This document shows, piece by piece, positions 45,100-54,940 of a stretch of 64,000 bases of DNA. Where the stretch lies: contig WHVA01000134.1 of assembly GCA_015179125.1 (NCBI GenBank), positions 1-64,000 on the forward strand. The letters run 5' to 3'. Origin of the DNA: Gautieria morchelliformis. Taxonomy: Eukaryota; Basidiomycota; Agaricomycetes; Gomphales; Gomphaceae. Below the pieces are notes generated by a model. The model was not told the DNA's origin. It was given only the letters and a program-made list of their open reading frames with translations, and made no database searches. Position numbers and translations under genes: made by a program. Every line of letters begins with the position of its first letter. Positions within the stretch are counted from its first letter, which is position 1.

Positions 45100-45351
45100 A
45101 CGGTAGGAATTGACTTGCAATATGCAGCATTTTCACATGGACAGTTTTATGTTGCACTAATTGTAACAGAGTCCATGTCTTTAGGGAAGGGAACACAACA
45201 TGTAATATTGTATACAAACAGGTGCTGCTAAAGCCTGATTAATTATGTAGTTTCATTTCACCGAATATAATTCCGTAATACTATTGACTACCCCTGTGCG
45301 ATGTTAACCTTACTTAACCAACCCGGTGCGAAGCACGGGTCTATTGGCTAG
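45100..45351 (+). mobile_element. Helitron 3' terminus with helicase tail
   Basis: A frame with GIDLQYAAFSHGQFYVAL (about 45101-45155) matches the last conserved motif of PIF1-type helicases as found at the end of Helitron RepHel proteins. Downstream is the hairpin CCCGGTGCGAAGCACGGG (45322-45339), 8 nt of spacer, then CTAG (45348-45351) followed by T, the standard Helitron 3' end and insertion rule. The rest of RepHel and the 5' TC terminus are not recognised, so this is a 3' fragment or a deleted copy. Confidence 0.75.
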
Positions 45352-45438
45352 TATATTATATACTCATATATGCTGTATTACATAACCATTATGAATATCC
45401 TCCTAGGGGAGTATTTTAAAAATTATAAATACTATATT

Positions 45439-45825
45439 CTATGGCTCTCCTAAAAAGAATTGAGGTTCTCCTTTTATTCCAAGATCTTTCTTTATCCTTT
45501 CAAATATATCAGGAAACCTACTTAGTATATTGTCTACATCTACTTCTCCTTTTCTTTTAGGACCTTCATATATTGTTAATATGAAAGGAATATCTTTACC
45601 TTTTTCTTTTCTATCTTCTTGTCTTTCTAGAGAGAATCTTACTATAGGACAATCAAGACCTTTTATGACTCCAATTAGTTTACTGAGATAATCAGAGTCA
45701 TTTTCAACATCCTCCATTCCTAGTCTAGTACATTGTTCCATCATTTTTTCTTCTGTTACTTTCCATCCTACTAGAGTTCTGAAGTACATATCTAATATTC
45801 TTTTAAAGAATTGTAGATATATCAA
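45439..45825 (-). CDS. AT-rich ORF, unknown, downstream of PD-(D/E)XK-like ORF
   Basis: A 128-codon minus-strand frame immediately after the ORF ending at 45822; the first ATG gives a shorter protein starting MYFRTLVGWKVTEEKM. No domain recognised. It may be a second exon or frameshifted continuation of the upstream ORF. Codon use is strongly A/T-ending like its island neighbours and unlike flanking elements. Confidence 0.45.
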   Translation of the reverse strand: MIYLQFFKRILDMYFRTLVGWKVTEEKMMEQCTRLGMEDVENDSDYLSKLIGVIKGLDCPIVRFSLERQEDRKEKGKDIPFILTIYEGPKRKGEVDVDNILSRFPDIFERIKKDLGIKGEPQFFLGEP

Positions 45826-46472
45826 TTTGATATAACAAGTCTTTTCAACTTGCTAAGCTCCTCCTCACATTTATCACTACAAATATCAAATAGTCCATAT
45901 TCTATAATCTTTTTTATTATCTCATCTTTTTTACCATAACTATCATTATCCCAAGAACTTCTAGGTTTTTTGGGTTTCTTCTTATAATTTAAATTCCTAT
46001 ATCTTAAAAGTTTCCAATAACTTCCTATTGCAACTATTCCATATACACTCTCATAGTTAGTATCTAAGAATAATACTGTTATTTGACTTTTAAGTTGCTC
46101 CTGAGTTTCTTTAAAAATTCTTCCAAGTTCATCTTTACTCCTGACACTTCTTTTTATTTCTACTATTAAATATGTAGTACTATTTATAAAGTTATTTTTC
46201 TTGATATATTTGGTAACAGTAAAATCAGGGATCAAGTTTTTTACATTATCTTCTCCATCCCTGTTCTCGGTAGCATAAACAAATGCATGCTGAGGAGTTA
46301 TGACCATACTCTCAAGAAAGCAACCAATGAGAATTATATTCCACGGAGCATACCAAAAACATTCTAGATTATTGGGATTGGTATATTCGTTTGCAGCAAC
46401 ATCGATAGAAGTTTTCAAAATAGCTTTTGCATTCATCTCTGATTGTTCTTTATAATATATTTCTACATTCAT
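45822..46472 (-). CDS. PD-(D/E)XK nuclease-like protein, AT-rich island
   Basis: 216 codons starting MNVEIYYKEQSEMNAKAIL. The spacing of PDFTVTKYIKK and then TTYLIVEIKRSVRS about 20 residues later fits a PD-(D/E)XK nuclease core (D of PDF, E and K of VEIK), with an upstream ENRDGEDN acidic patch. Related nuclease modules occur in restriction-like enzymes, transposon proteins and Crinkler-type effectors; I cannot say which. No signal peptide seen. The sequence is much more AT-rich than the rest of the window, in line with foreign origin of the 45.4-49.9 kb island. Confidence 0.5.
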   Translation of the reverse strand: MNVEIYYKEQSEMNAKAILKTSIDVAANEYTNPNNLECFWYAPWNIILIGCFLESMVITPQHAFVYATENRDGEDNVKNLIPDFTVTKYIKKNNFINSTTYLIVEIKRSVRSKDELGRIFKETQEQLKSQITVLFLDTNYESVYGIVAIGSYWKLLRYRNLNYKKKPKKPRSSWDNDSYGKKDEIIKKIIEYGLFDICSDKCEEELSKLKRLVISN

Positions 46473-46655
46473 TATATATCATATATTCTTAGTAATTTTA
46501 AAAAGCATCCTAGATAATGATATTTTACAGAATCCATTTTCAGAATTGGATTCTAGATTTTATAAAAATTTTCATAGAAATATCATGCTTAACAACATGC
46601 TAAATAAAAACTGATTGTACTAAATTGTCAATTCATATAGATGAAGCATTAGAAG

Positions 46656-47303
46656 ATGATGCTCGCCATAAAATGGATTATCCATAAGATATCTACCTTT
46701 TTTGGTAATAAAGGCAGTACACAAACCTTTGAACTAGATAATTTTAACAGGTCTGTCATTGAAATAGGATCTTTGAAAATAAACACAGACACCATCTTGT
46801 GTAATAACATATATGATTTCTTGGAACAATGGTCAGTTTTTTCTTGTGGACAACAGCTTTTCCTTCCAGAGGACTATAGTCCTGATGGGCTGTATAGATT
46901 AATAATAAAGAGCATCTCAGATTTTACAGTTTTGCAATGGGTGGTAAGTCCTGATTGCTTTTGTACAATGATTGGAAAACTCACATTAAATGGTAAAACA
47001 AAGTATCCTTTAGTTGTAGGATATGGTACATGTAATGAATGTTATATATATAATACTCTAATAAGGAGTATGATGTTTGCCTTATATCCTAAATGTCAAT
47101 CACAAGAAAAAGTCACAGTCTATGGTGTACTTATACTACAAGATGGAAGGATGAAGGTTTATAAAACAAAAAATGTAGAAAGTGGTCCAACTCCGATTAC
47201 TTTATATAGAACCTTAAAAATCACAGAAGATTCATCGGAGGTCTGTGAAATTGTCGAATATATGTTTGAGTATATACTCAAACATATTACAGACCTCCTA
47301 TAA
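46656..47303 (+). CDS. Unknown ORF, AT-rich island
   Basis: 215 codons, first in-frame start near 46656 (MMLAIKWIIHKISTFFGNKG). Begins with a hydrophobic/amphipathic helix; middle LPEDYSPDGLYRLIIKS and YPLVVGYGTCNECYIYNTL. No family recognised. The 3' end is encoded within a long inverted repeat (47237-47298), with the stop just after it. Divergent from the nuclease-like ORF with about 180 bp between the starts, so the two may share a promoter region. Confidence 0.45.
   Translation: MMLAIKWIIHKISTFFGNKGSTQTFELDNFNRSVIEIGSLKINTDTILCNNIYDFLEQWSVFSCGQQLFLPEDYSPDGLYRLIIKSISDFTVLQWVVSPDCFCTMIGKLTLNGKTKYPLVVGYGTCNECYIYNTLIRSMMFALYPKCQSQEKVTVYGVLILQDGRMKVYKTKNVESGPTPITLYRTLKITEDSSEVCEIVEYMFEYILKHITDLL
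47237..47298. repeat. Long nested palindrome at ORF 3' end
   Basis: Core ATATGTTTGAGTATATACTCAAACATAT style 28-bp perfect palindrome at 47260-47287 (two 14-bp arms, no loop), enclosed by GGAGGTCTGT (47237-47246) and ACAGACCTCC (47289-47298). The outer arms are offset by a 13-bp bulge on the left side. It overlaps the last codons of the ORF at 46656-47303 and could act as a terminator/processing hairpin or replication-fork palindrome. Confidence 0.85.
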
Positions 47304-47314
47304 AATCTTCGATT

Positions 47315-47383
47315 AACCAGACCAGGGTTCGAACCTAGGACCCCCTAGTATATAGGGTGTTTTACCAACTAAGCTATTTGGTC
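47315..47383 (-). tRNA. tRNA-like gene (A-box and B-box)
   Basis: Minus strand has an A-box TAGCTTAGTTGG and a B-box GGTTCGAACCC. The T-arm CTAGG/CCTGG closes the TTCGAAC loop, and the acceptor GACCAAA pairs with TCTGGTT at 6 of 7 positions. The anticodon region CCCTA-TATAC-TAGGG pairs perfectly but leaves only a 5-nt loop, so no normal anticodon can be assigned. It may be a decayed tRNA, a tRNA-derived SINE head, or a mis-folded reading of an AT-rich tRNA. No CCA encoded. Confidence 0.5.
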
Positions 47384-47694
47384 TATTACGTTTTACAACT
47401 TGATGAGATAATCTATGAGTCATATGGCATAATATAGCAAATAGTTTGACAAAGTATAACAAAGATGATCTATCTTTAAAAGCTCATGCTTTGAGATATT
47501 AGAAAGGTTCTTAAGAAAAAATTTACCTGAGGAGTATCTGGTTATTGGTTTTATATTTTTCTCTATCTTCTAAATGTATCATTCAACACATTTGATAAAC
47601 TGAATGTATATCTTATATTAATATTTATATAGCACATCACACTCTTTAATCACACACTCTAATCATACTCTTTCAATAACATCACACTCTTTCA

Positions 47695-49054
47695 ATGTCT
47701 TTAGAATCCCATCTTAATAAGGAATTTACCAAGTTAATGAAAAGGCACTGGCAATTCCTTGATCTGCCATGGCCTGAAATGAAGCCATCCAAATATCATA
47801 GAACTGATATAAAGGATATATGTGATATGAAACATATTAAAGAAACAGTAATGAATAAACTTGGTATAATACCCGTATTCTTCTTTCTTGTAGTCTTATA
47901 CCCATTTAAATACCATCCCGGTCCTTATAACAATGTAGAGAAGGGTTTATTAATACTATACCATCTTCTAAAAGGTGTTACATATAGTGAAATGGGAAAT
48001 TTTATACCTCAAAGTAGTTTCCATGATATTCATAAGAGCTTCTATGGTTGTGAAAATAGTCCTAATGGTGAACTAGATGAGGAAATAACAAATTTACTAC
48101 ATGAAATGTTCTCAAATATAAGGTTAAGAATACTATCAGCAAAAATAAAAAATCCATCATTATTTAAGACAATAACTATATTCCTAGATGGCCATGATAC
48201 TAGAGGAAAGAAGATTGAACTAGGTCAGAAGATGGATACTCCTTTAAACTTAAGAAAGCTGGGCTTCGCACCCAAGTATGCATTGATATTAATGGAATGG
48301 TCCTTTTCATATCTGAATCAGCTCCATGTAAAAACAATGCAGATGGAGTGATGCTTAAGAAGATGAAAATACAAGACAAGATAGAAAAGTATGATTGTAT
48401 GGCTGTTGATGGAGGCTATACTTTATTCATAAAGCAAATAGTAAAGAAAGTAATTTGAAAGAAAGAAACTTCTGCTGTCCAATACGTAAAATGAGAAATA
48501 TAGAGTTATCAGAGGATGAAAAGAAATATAATGAGATGTCTGGAAGTTTTAGATCATCAATAGAAGGGTTCTTCGGAGAGATAGGAACCATATTTGAAAG
48601 GTTTAATAATAGAAGATCTATTAGGTCCTCAGACTATACTATCTTTAACTTGCAATTTAAACTAGCATGTTTATTATTAAATATTAAGAAGTTTGTAGAT
48701 CTAGGTAATATACAACCATCTTCTCAACAATTATTATGGCTAGAAGATAGATTCAATTATTCTCATAATGTGGACCCTGATATAGAATTATATATGATTA
48801 CTACATTAAAGGAAACAACTAATAGTTTTGATGAAATAAGTAAACATCAAAACAAGATATTAGAAAGTTTTAATGATGATTCTGATGAAGAAATGGATGA
48901 AACATATGAGGTTGAAAAGATTTTAAATCATAAAGGAGTTGGAAGGCATGTTATATATCATGTCAAATGGAAAGGATATAAAAAAACTACATGGGAACAT
49001 GTTAATAACTTTAATTCAGAGGAATGTATACAGGAATATTGGGATAGGAAATAA
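47695..49054 (+). pseudogene. DDE transposase with C-terminal chromodomain
   Basis: Three consecutive frames read as one protein. N-terminal helical part (LNKEFTKLMKRHWQFLDLPW) and VTYSEMGNFIPQSSF. Catalytic core: ITIFLDGHDTRG (first D, about 48175), CMAVDGGYTLF (second D, about 48408), SSIEGFFGEIGTIFERF (E, about 48555). A Glu/Asp-rich hinge (DDSDEEMDETYEVEKI) leads to a chromodomain (HVIYHVKWKGYKKTTWEHV, about 48950-49010). Frame changes near 48270 and 48445 inactivate it. Chromodomains are common on fungal LTR integrases but unusual on a DNA-type DDE transposase. The AT-rich composition resembles genes of early-diverging fungi such as Glomeromycotina. Terminal inverted repeats were not found. 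Confidence 0.72.
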
Positions 49055-49106
49055 TTGTTAAATCTCCTGTGTATATAAAATGACTTTTTAAAAATCTGAA
49101 ATATGA

Positions 49107-49930
49107 TGAGCAGTTCGGATGTCACACAAAGCTCATCTGAAAAAATGCATAGAAGTGTTTATGAGAGAATCTCAAGCCGATGTATTCAATGTAGATTATA
49201 CCTGTGGAAGAAAATATTTTACACCCTCCTTAGAATCATCCAATCCAATCTTTTGTGATAATACAATATTATGGTCTATAGGGACAGATCATAGAATCTA
49301 CATACAGAAAAAGTGTAAAGCTCTTTTCAACAGCTCATTCCAAATTAAATTACTCCGACACAGTACTTTAAAGAATGATGATATAGCCCCAATAGGTACC
49401 CAGTATTACTGTTTTAAGATTTCCTTATCTTCAATTTCTCTGTTCCTTATATCACAATACGTAAAGATGTAAGAAACTATATAATAGAAGAGCAAGAAGT
49501 AAAACCTAATGATATACTAGATGATAGAAGAAAAGTCGGAGATAATTGTATTTCTTTTTATAATTCTGATCGATCTATGAAAATAAAAGTCTATAATAAA
49601 TTTGTTCAAATGCTAGAAAGCTGTGATGTCATGACAATCTTGGGATCTAGAATTCACAATCTATTTGTAGATCAACAGGTTATATGGAGTATATTTTAGA
49701 AGAAACTAAATATACTGGAATGACTAGAATAGAAGTTAAATTTTATGGTGATGAAATACATGCTATGAACTTCTATGCCTGAGTATATTTTTGGACTCAA
49801 AATAACTGATACTTTTAATCAAATAAAGGAAGTATTCAGAGGTTGCAAATTCTATAAGGTCTCTTTTGAGGACCAGTGGTATAAGAGAACAGTTAACAAT
49901 ATTACTCTCATTCCAAGTCCTAGAGGATCC
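49107..49930 (+). pseudogene. AT-rich broken ORFs, unknown
   Basis: A frame at 49119-49472 (YTCGRKYFTPSLESSNPIF, HRIYIQKKCKALFNSSFQ) is followed by further readings in other frames (VGDNCISFYNSDRSMKIKV, TKYTGMTRIEVKFYG) up to about 49800. Together they look like one decayed protein of roughly 250 residues. I do not recognise a family. Same low-GC island as the preceding genes; the composition changes sharply at about 49940-49990. Confidence 0.45.
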
Positions 49931-50037
49931 TTATAGCCTCAAGTACAAAGTAAACTATTACCAGAAGACATGGGGATGAGAAAGGGTTGCCACCATATCA
50001 GGGCATTGTCGCTGAGGTAGGATGCTGCATAGGAGAC

Positions 50038-50220
50038 TCACTGTTGTTCCAGCTGGAACTTTCGTGGCTTATTCTTGAAGACCATAATACAACTAGCAAT
50101 GAATGTTCGGAGAAGGCGAGGTTCCTTTCCTGTGAATTTGGCAGGTTTTGCAGCATTGGAATCACCATCAGGGGCAGCCTGAGGGTAGGCGAAAGGAAAG
50201 GGATAATAGGGGTTCCAGGA
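50038..50220 (-). pseudogene. Inverted Gag fragment beside element F
   Basis: Minus strand reads KPAKFTGKEPRLLRTFIASC then MVFKNKPRKFQLEQQ, a typical start of a Ty3/gypsy capsid domain (FTG...DP..LR.FL..C...F). It points away from the plus-strand RT that begins at about 50210, so gag and pol are in opposite orientation. This needs an inversion or two separate insertions. Confidence 0.65.
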
Positions 50221-53200
50221 GAAGAGTGGAAGACAGCCTTCCAAACTCAATATGGGTCCTTGGAATATCTCGTCATGGCGTTCGGGTTTACAAATGTCCC
50301 AGCTACTGTTCAGCACTTCATGAATGATATCTTCCAAGACATGGCTGACGTCTTCATTGTAGTCTACATTGACAACATCCTTATCCTCTGCAAGAACAGG
50401 AAAGATCACTTGGGACATATCCGAATGGTCCTCGTCCATCTTCGGAAGCACAACCTCTTCATAAAGCCAGACAAGTGCCTCTTCCATTCGAACTGGGTCC
50501 AATTTCTCAGATTCATCATCTCTCCTGCTGGGGTCTCCATGGACGTCGAAAACACTGCTGCCATCACAAAGTGGCCTGTACCGACGAACATTCGCGAAGT
50601 CCAATTGTTCCTAGGGTTTGCGAACTTCTACAGAAGATTCATCATTTCATTCTCAGACATTGTCCTGCCACTCACTCACTTGACCAGAAAGGATACCCCG
50701 TTTGCCTGGGAAGTGAAGCAGCAGGAGGCCTTCGAAGCACTCAAAGCTGCGTTCTTGAAAGCCCCAGTCCTCATCCACTTCGACCCGAGTAACCCCATCA
50801 TCATCAAGACAGACGCCTCCAACTACACCATCGCCACCATCATCTCACAGATCACCCCCTCCGATGGCGACATCCATCCAATTGACTTCTATTCGTGAGG
50901 AATGGCACCAGCTGAGATGGACTATGAGATCTACGACAAAGAGCTCCTCACCATGCTCTGTGCCTTCAAACAATGGCAAAACTACCTCGAAGGAGCATCC
51001 CACGTCATCCTCATCCTCTCCAACCACAAAAACCTAGAGTACTTCACGACTACAAAGCAACTGACCCGACGACAGGTTCGATGGTCCGAACACCTGTCAG
51101 GTTTCAACTACATCATTCGCTACTGTGCTGGGCGACTTGGCATGAAGCCTGATGCATTGACCCATCGGGGCCACATTACCCTAAAGGGGTGGATGGTGCT
51201 TATGCATTAGCGAATCCTCACAACTTCCAATCAATGTTTAAGACCAGGCAACTCATTCACACCATCATCCTTGACTCTGCATCACTGTTGACATCCATCC
51301 AACAGGGCCAGTTGACCTATCCCTTGTCTTCAGCCCACATCACTCGTCTTCAGTCTCAGTCGATGGCGATCACCCTTCTGAACGCGAGGCCAGACCCCTG
51401 GTGACTTGGAGAGGATGCCAAAACACTGTTGTACAAACAGCGAACGTATGTCCCCGATCATAATGATATTAGCTTGGACATCCTTCGCTCGCTGCATGAT
51501 CATCAGTTAGCAGGCCATCCAGGGATCAGAAAAACGATGAAGAACATTTAGAGACAGTATCATTGGCTGAATATGTCCACCTTCGTCACCAAGTACATTG
51601 GCTCCTGTTCCAAGTGTCGCCATGCTAAATCCATTCATCACAAACCCTTTGGTCCTCTTTGTTTCCTGCCCATCAGCCAACAACCTTGGGACTCGATCTC
51701 CATGGACTTCATCCAGGGACTCCCCCCGTTGGATGGACACGACATGATCCTCGTCATTGTTGACAGACTAACGAAGATGGCCCTGTTCATTCCGACATTC
51801 TCAGACATCGATTCAGGGGATGTCGCCATGCTCTTCTTTCGCCACATATTCACTAAACACGGTAGCCCCAGCAACATCATCTCTGATAGAGGGAAGCACT
51901 TCACATCTTGATTCTGGACCTCGCTCTGCAAAATCCTCGGCATCAAAGGCAACCTTTCTACAGCCTACCACCCCCAAACCGATGGACCAAGCGAATGAGT
52001 GAACCAGATTCTAGAACAGTACCTGCGAGTCTACATCAACTACCACCAGGATGATTGGGTTGACCTCCTCCCCCTCGCTGAGTTCACCTACAACAACACA
52101 GCGACCCAGGTCACACCCTTTTTCGCCAACAAGGGCTTCCATCCGAAGCTCGAAGTATCTCTCACTTCAGTTGCCTCCGAAGATGTTTATCGCCAGTCGG
52201 CAGATCTCAAGGACGTTCACCAGTACCTTCGGGATCAAATAAAGAAATCAATTACCCAGTACACTTCAGCTATAATTAGTCCCCGTGTTCCGATCCCTGA
52301 ATTACAGGTCGGTGACAGAGTATGGCTCTACTCATGAAATATTCACACAAAACGGCCTTCAAAGAAACTCGACCACCGAAGACTTGGCCCATATCCTATC
52401 ATGGCTAAAATATCTTCTCAGGCATTTCGCTTAGGCTTACCTTTGGACCTTCGCCAGATCCACCCTGTGTTTCATGTATCCCTTCTCGAACCCGCTGTTA
52501 CGGTACGATCCGTTGTAAGGTTGACCTAGGTTGGGGACGAAACACGAGGCGAGGTCCGAGGTTACGGGACGAGGTTTGGATGGGGAAGTCGGAGAGGGAC
52601 TTGGCTTCAGCTTATGTGCTGCGCCGACCCTACGCACGAGTCCCAAGTTCGGAGGTAAACGAATAAGAGGCGAGGTTTGGCTTAAGAGGCGAGGCTTAGA
52701 AACTAGCTAAGGATCGAAGGGATATGATAGTTGATTTTCAGACTGAGGAGTAGGAATGCATACAAGGGGGGTTATATACGTGCGAGGGTACAAGTCAGGG
52801 GCGAACATATTAGTGGAGGTCAGGGCGAGGTCAGGAGGCCGAGGTCAGGGTGAGGTAATATACGAATGATGCGTGATGGAGCGGAATCAGTAACTAAGGG
52901 GATATGGTCATGGGATCGAGGTCGGATATGAGCTCAAGCTCGGGCTCGGGCACGGATAAGGATCATATGTACTTGGGCACGAATATCACAAGGCTCGGGC
53001 TCGGAAGAAAGGTTATACCGGTAAGTAACCGGCCAAAGGCCGGGTTCTTACACCCGCCATGACATCTACTATCCCAGGTCGACATGCTGACTCTCCACCA
53101 CCTATCGAAATCGACTCTACCGACAAATACGAAATCACGAAAATCCTCGATAGCCGCATTCGCCGAAAGAGATTGGAGTACCTAGTAGGATGGAAGGGAT

Positions 53201-53310
53201 ACGAACACACCCCCGAGGCTACGTCTTGGGAACCCTCTTAGAATGTTACTAATTTGGCTCGCAGACTCGCCGAATTCCATGTGAAGTATCCCAAGAAACC
53301 CAAAGCTTAG
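50210..53310 (+). pseudogene. Chromovirus element F Pol (RT-RH-IN-chromodomain)
   Basis: RT from GEEWKTAFQTQYGSLEYLVM with FIVVYIDNILIL where active copies have YIDD. RNase [37 protein letters not shown] (normally T-D-H-K). Integrase zinc cysteines CSKCRHAKSIHHKP, catalytic D in ISMDFIQGLP, D in IISDRGKHF, E in TDGPSE followed by a stop. Chromodomain at 53110-53230 (YEITKILDSRIRRKRLEYLV, WKGYE). In-frame TGA stops at 50896, 51909, 51996 and 52335 all stand where the family has Arg, so CGA-to-TGA. A solo B-type LTR separates the integrase tail (HVSLLEP) from the chromodomain. No LTR of its own was recognised. Confidence 0.9.
52496..53052 (-). repeat. Solo LTR of element B family
   Basis: 557 bp, TGTTACGG...GTTCTTACA on the plus strand, flanked by perfect CCCGC duplications (52491-52495 and 53053-53057). 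It carries the same TATA and ATTTTCAGACTG signals as the element B LTRs and the 18-bp duplication of the 5' LTR. Inserted between the integrase C-terminus and the chromodomain of element F. Confidence 0.95.
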
Positions 53311-54240
53311 AACCTCGTAGAAATCCAAGAAAATACGCCTCTGTTCATATTACATCTAGAAAAATCAACTTCATTAATACTCCCCTCAATATCGCCTAGA
53401 CCCCCTTATTCTACGAAAAAAAAAACCCCTTCCAGTTCATTCGACTCCACCATCAGACACCCCGACCTCTACACCATCTTCTCCACCAGCCCTTCGGCAG
53501 CTCACCGGGATGCTCAAGAGTCGTTCGCGATATATAGCCATCGCCTAAAAGAGGCTCCTCGGCCTCTGCACATCACTTTCCTCAGCAGGGCGAAAGAACA
53601 TACGTGGTTGCTTTGGCTGCACAATGGGTTCTACAACCGGTGGCGATTCGCACGGACCCACGGCCAGTTCCGAGCTAGGCAGGGAAACTTCACTGGGATC
53701 AAGAGTGTGGTTAGCTTCCCCATCACACCACGGATTTCAGACCCATACCGTTTGATCCTTCCCTAGTTCTTTCTGCCTCTTTGGACCCCTTCGGTGGGTA
53801 CAGCAACAGAATGGAGCACCCAGCCGAATCGATCTTAGCCTGCATGGGTTCTGGGCACAGGACAGGACACACGCTTGACTCTCCAGCCACACCCTCACTT
53901 CACGGATTTCTTTTCCCAACTCCACCACCTAGGGTGGTCGCTCAAACCTTGGGTCAACCACCTCCTTGACATGCAGAACCTTCCAAAGTTTAGCCTAGAT
54001 CTCCTGAATGAGCAATCAACTGATGGGGACTGGAAATGACTACTCACCTGAACTTCTGCTGCATCATCCACCCACTGCTCCAAATCTTCATACGACTCCC
54101 CCGAAACTCAGGCCAAACCTTCTGTATCCCCTGCGATCGATCGAGGAGTGTTGGGTACCTAGGAGTTGTCATAGGGACCCATGCGTCTAGGTTGGGTGCT
54201 TGGATGAGTCCCATAGTCCCATTCCACGCAGTGTTTTTAA
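53311..54240 (+). pseudogene. Coding tail downstream of element F chromodomain
   Basis: After the stop at 53308 an open plus-strand reading (about 53345-53765) includes HRLKEAPRPLHITFLSRAKE, HTWLLWLHNGFYNRWRFART and THGQFRARQGNFTGIKSVV, then continues with stops to about 54230. It is too protein-like to be random and could be an extra 3' ORF of the element or an adjacent decayed gene. Family not recognised. Confidence 0.45.
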
Positions 54241-54940
54241 ACAGGAGGCGGAACCGGTTGGGTGCATATGTGCACCAGGCTCCAAACCTAACATTTATGT
54301 TGTTCTTTCTTTCGATTTTGACCTGAAACTATGCTGACATTCATTCTATGCCTGTCACAATTTTCTTTGATTTTTTCGAGGCTGTATTACTACTCCTTTT
54401 CATGTTCTGTCCAACCGACCCTTTGTGGGTGGTTGTGGACTAGTTTCCTTTTTGAGCTGCGGCTTTTCACTAACGTGTTACGTTCTATGGGCGCTTAATT
54501 ATCCGAAGGGCGCACCATTGCCTCAAGGGCGCTTAAAGTGCCAGAACTTCATATATGCGAGTGAAACAAGCCCATGCGCAGCCTCCCCTCCTCAGTGTTG
54601 ACTATCACTGATGAGGTGAGTTTAATAGTGTACTTTCATAGTATGAAACTGGAAAAACATGTAGAACATTAAATAGGTAGCATTCCTTTATATTACTCAG
54701 TGTTGACGATCACTGAGGAGAACATTAAATAGTTTACTAATCTCCTGCAAGTCCCATCGTTCATATCTGGCATATCACTTCCTACTTGCCCAAACCGAGT
54801 TTCTACAGAACCGTGCATGGACCACGCAACGAGGCAGGGCCCAGACCTCAGATATCCCATCGGGAGACCCATTACGTCTTTAATGCTTTTCCCCACCCTA
54901 GGATGCAACGTCGTTGGAATCCAAAGCTAGGAGGGGTTAC
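54241..54940 (+). other. Spacer and internal 3' tail of a family-J element
   Basis: Two copies of CAGTGTTGAC.ATCACTGA, at about 54593 and 54697, each a short inverted repeat. From 54800 the sequence (RTVHGPRNEAGPRPQ in one frame; NRAWTTQ in another) corresponds to 37900-37740, followed by the purine tract AAGCTAGGAGGGG at 54925-54937. No intact gene. Confidence 0.5.

Noticed and set aside
49487..49780. Rolling-circle Rep-like protein in the AT-rich island
   Set aside because: A reading with MTRIEVKFYG recalled such proteins, but no HUH or catalytic tyrosine context could be established across the broken frames.
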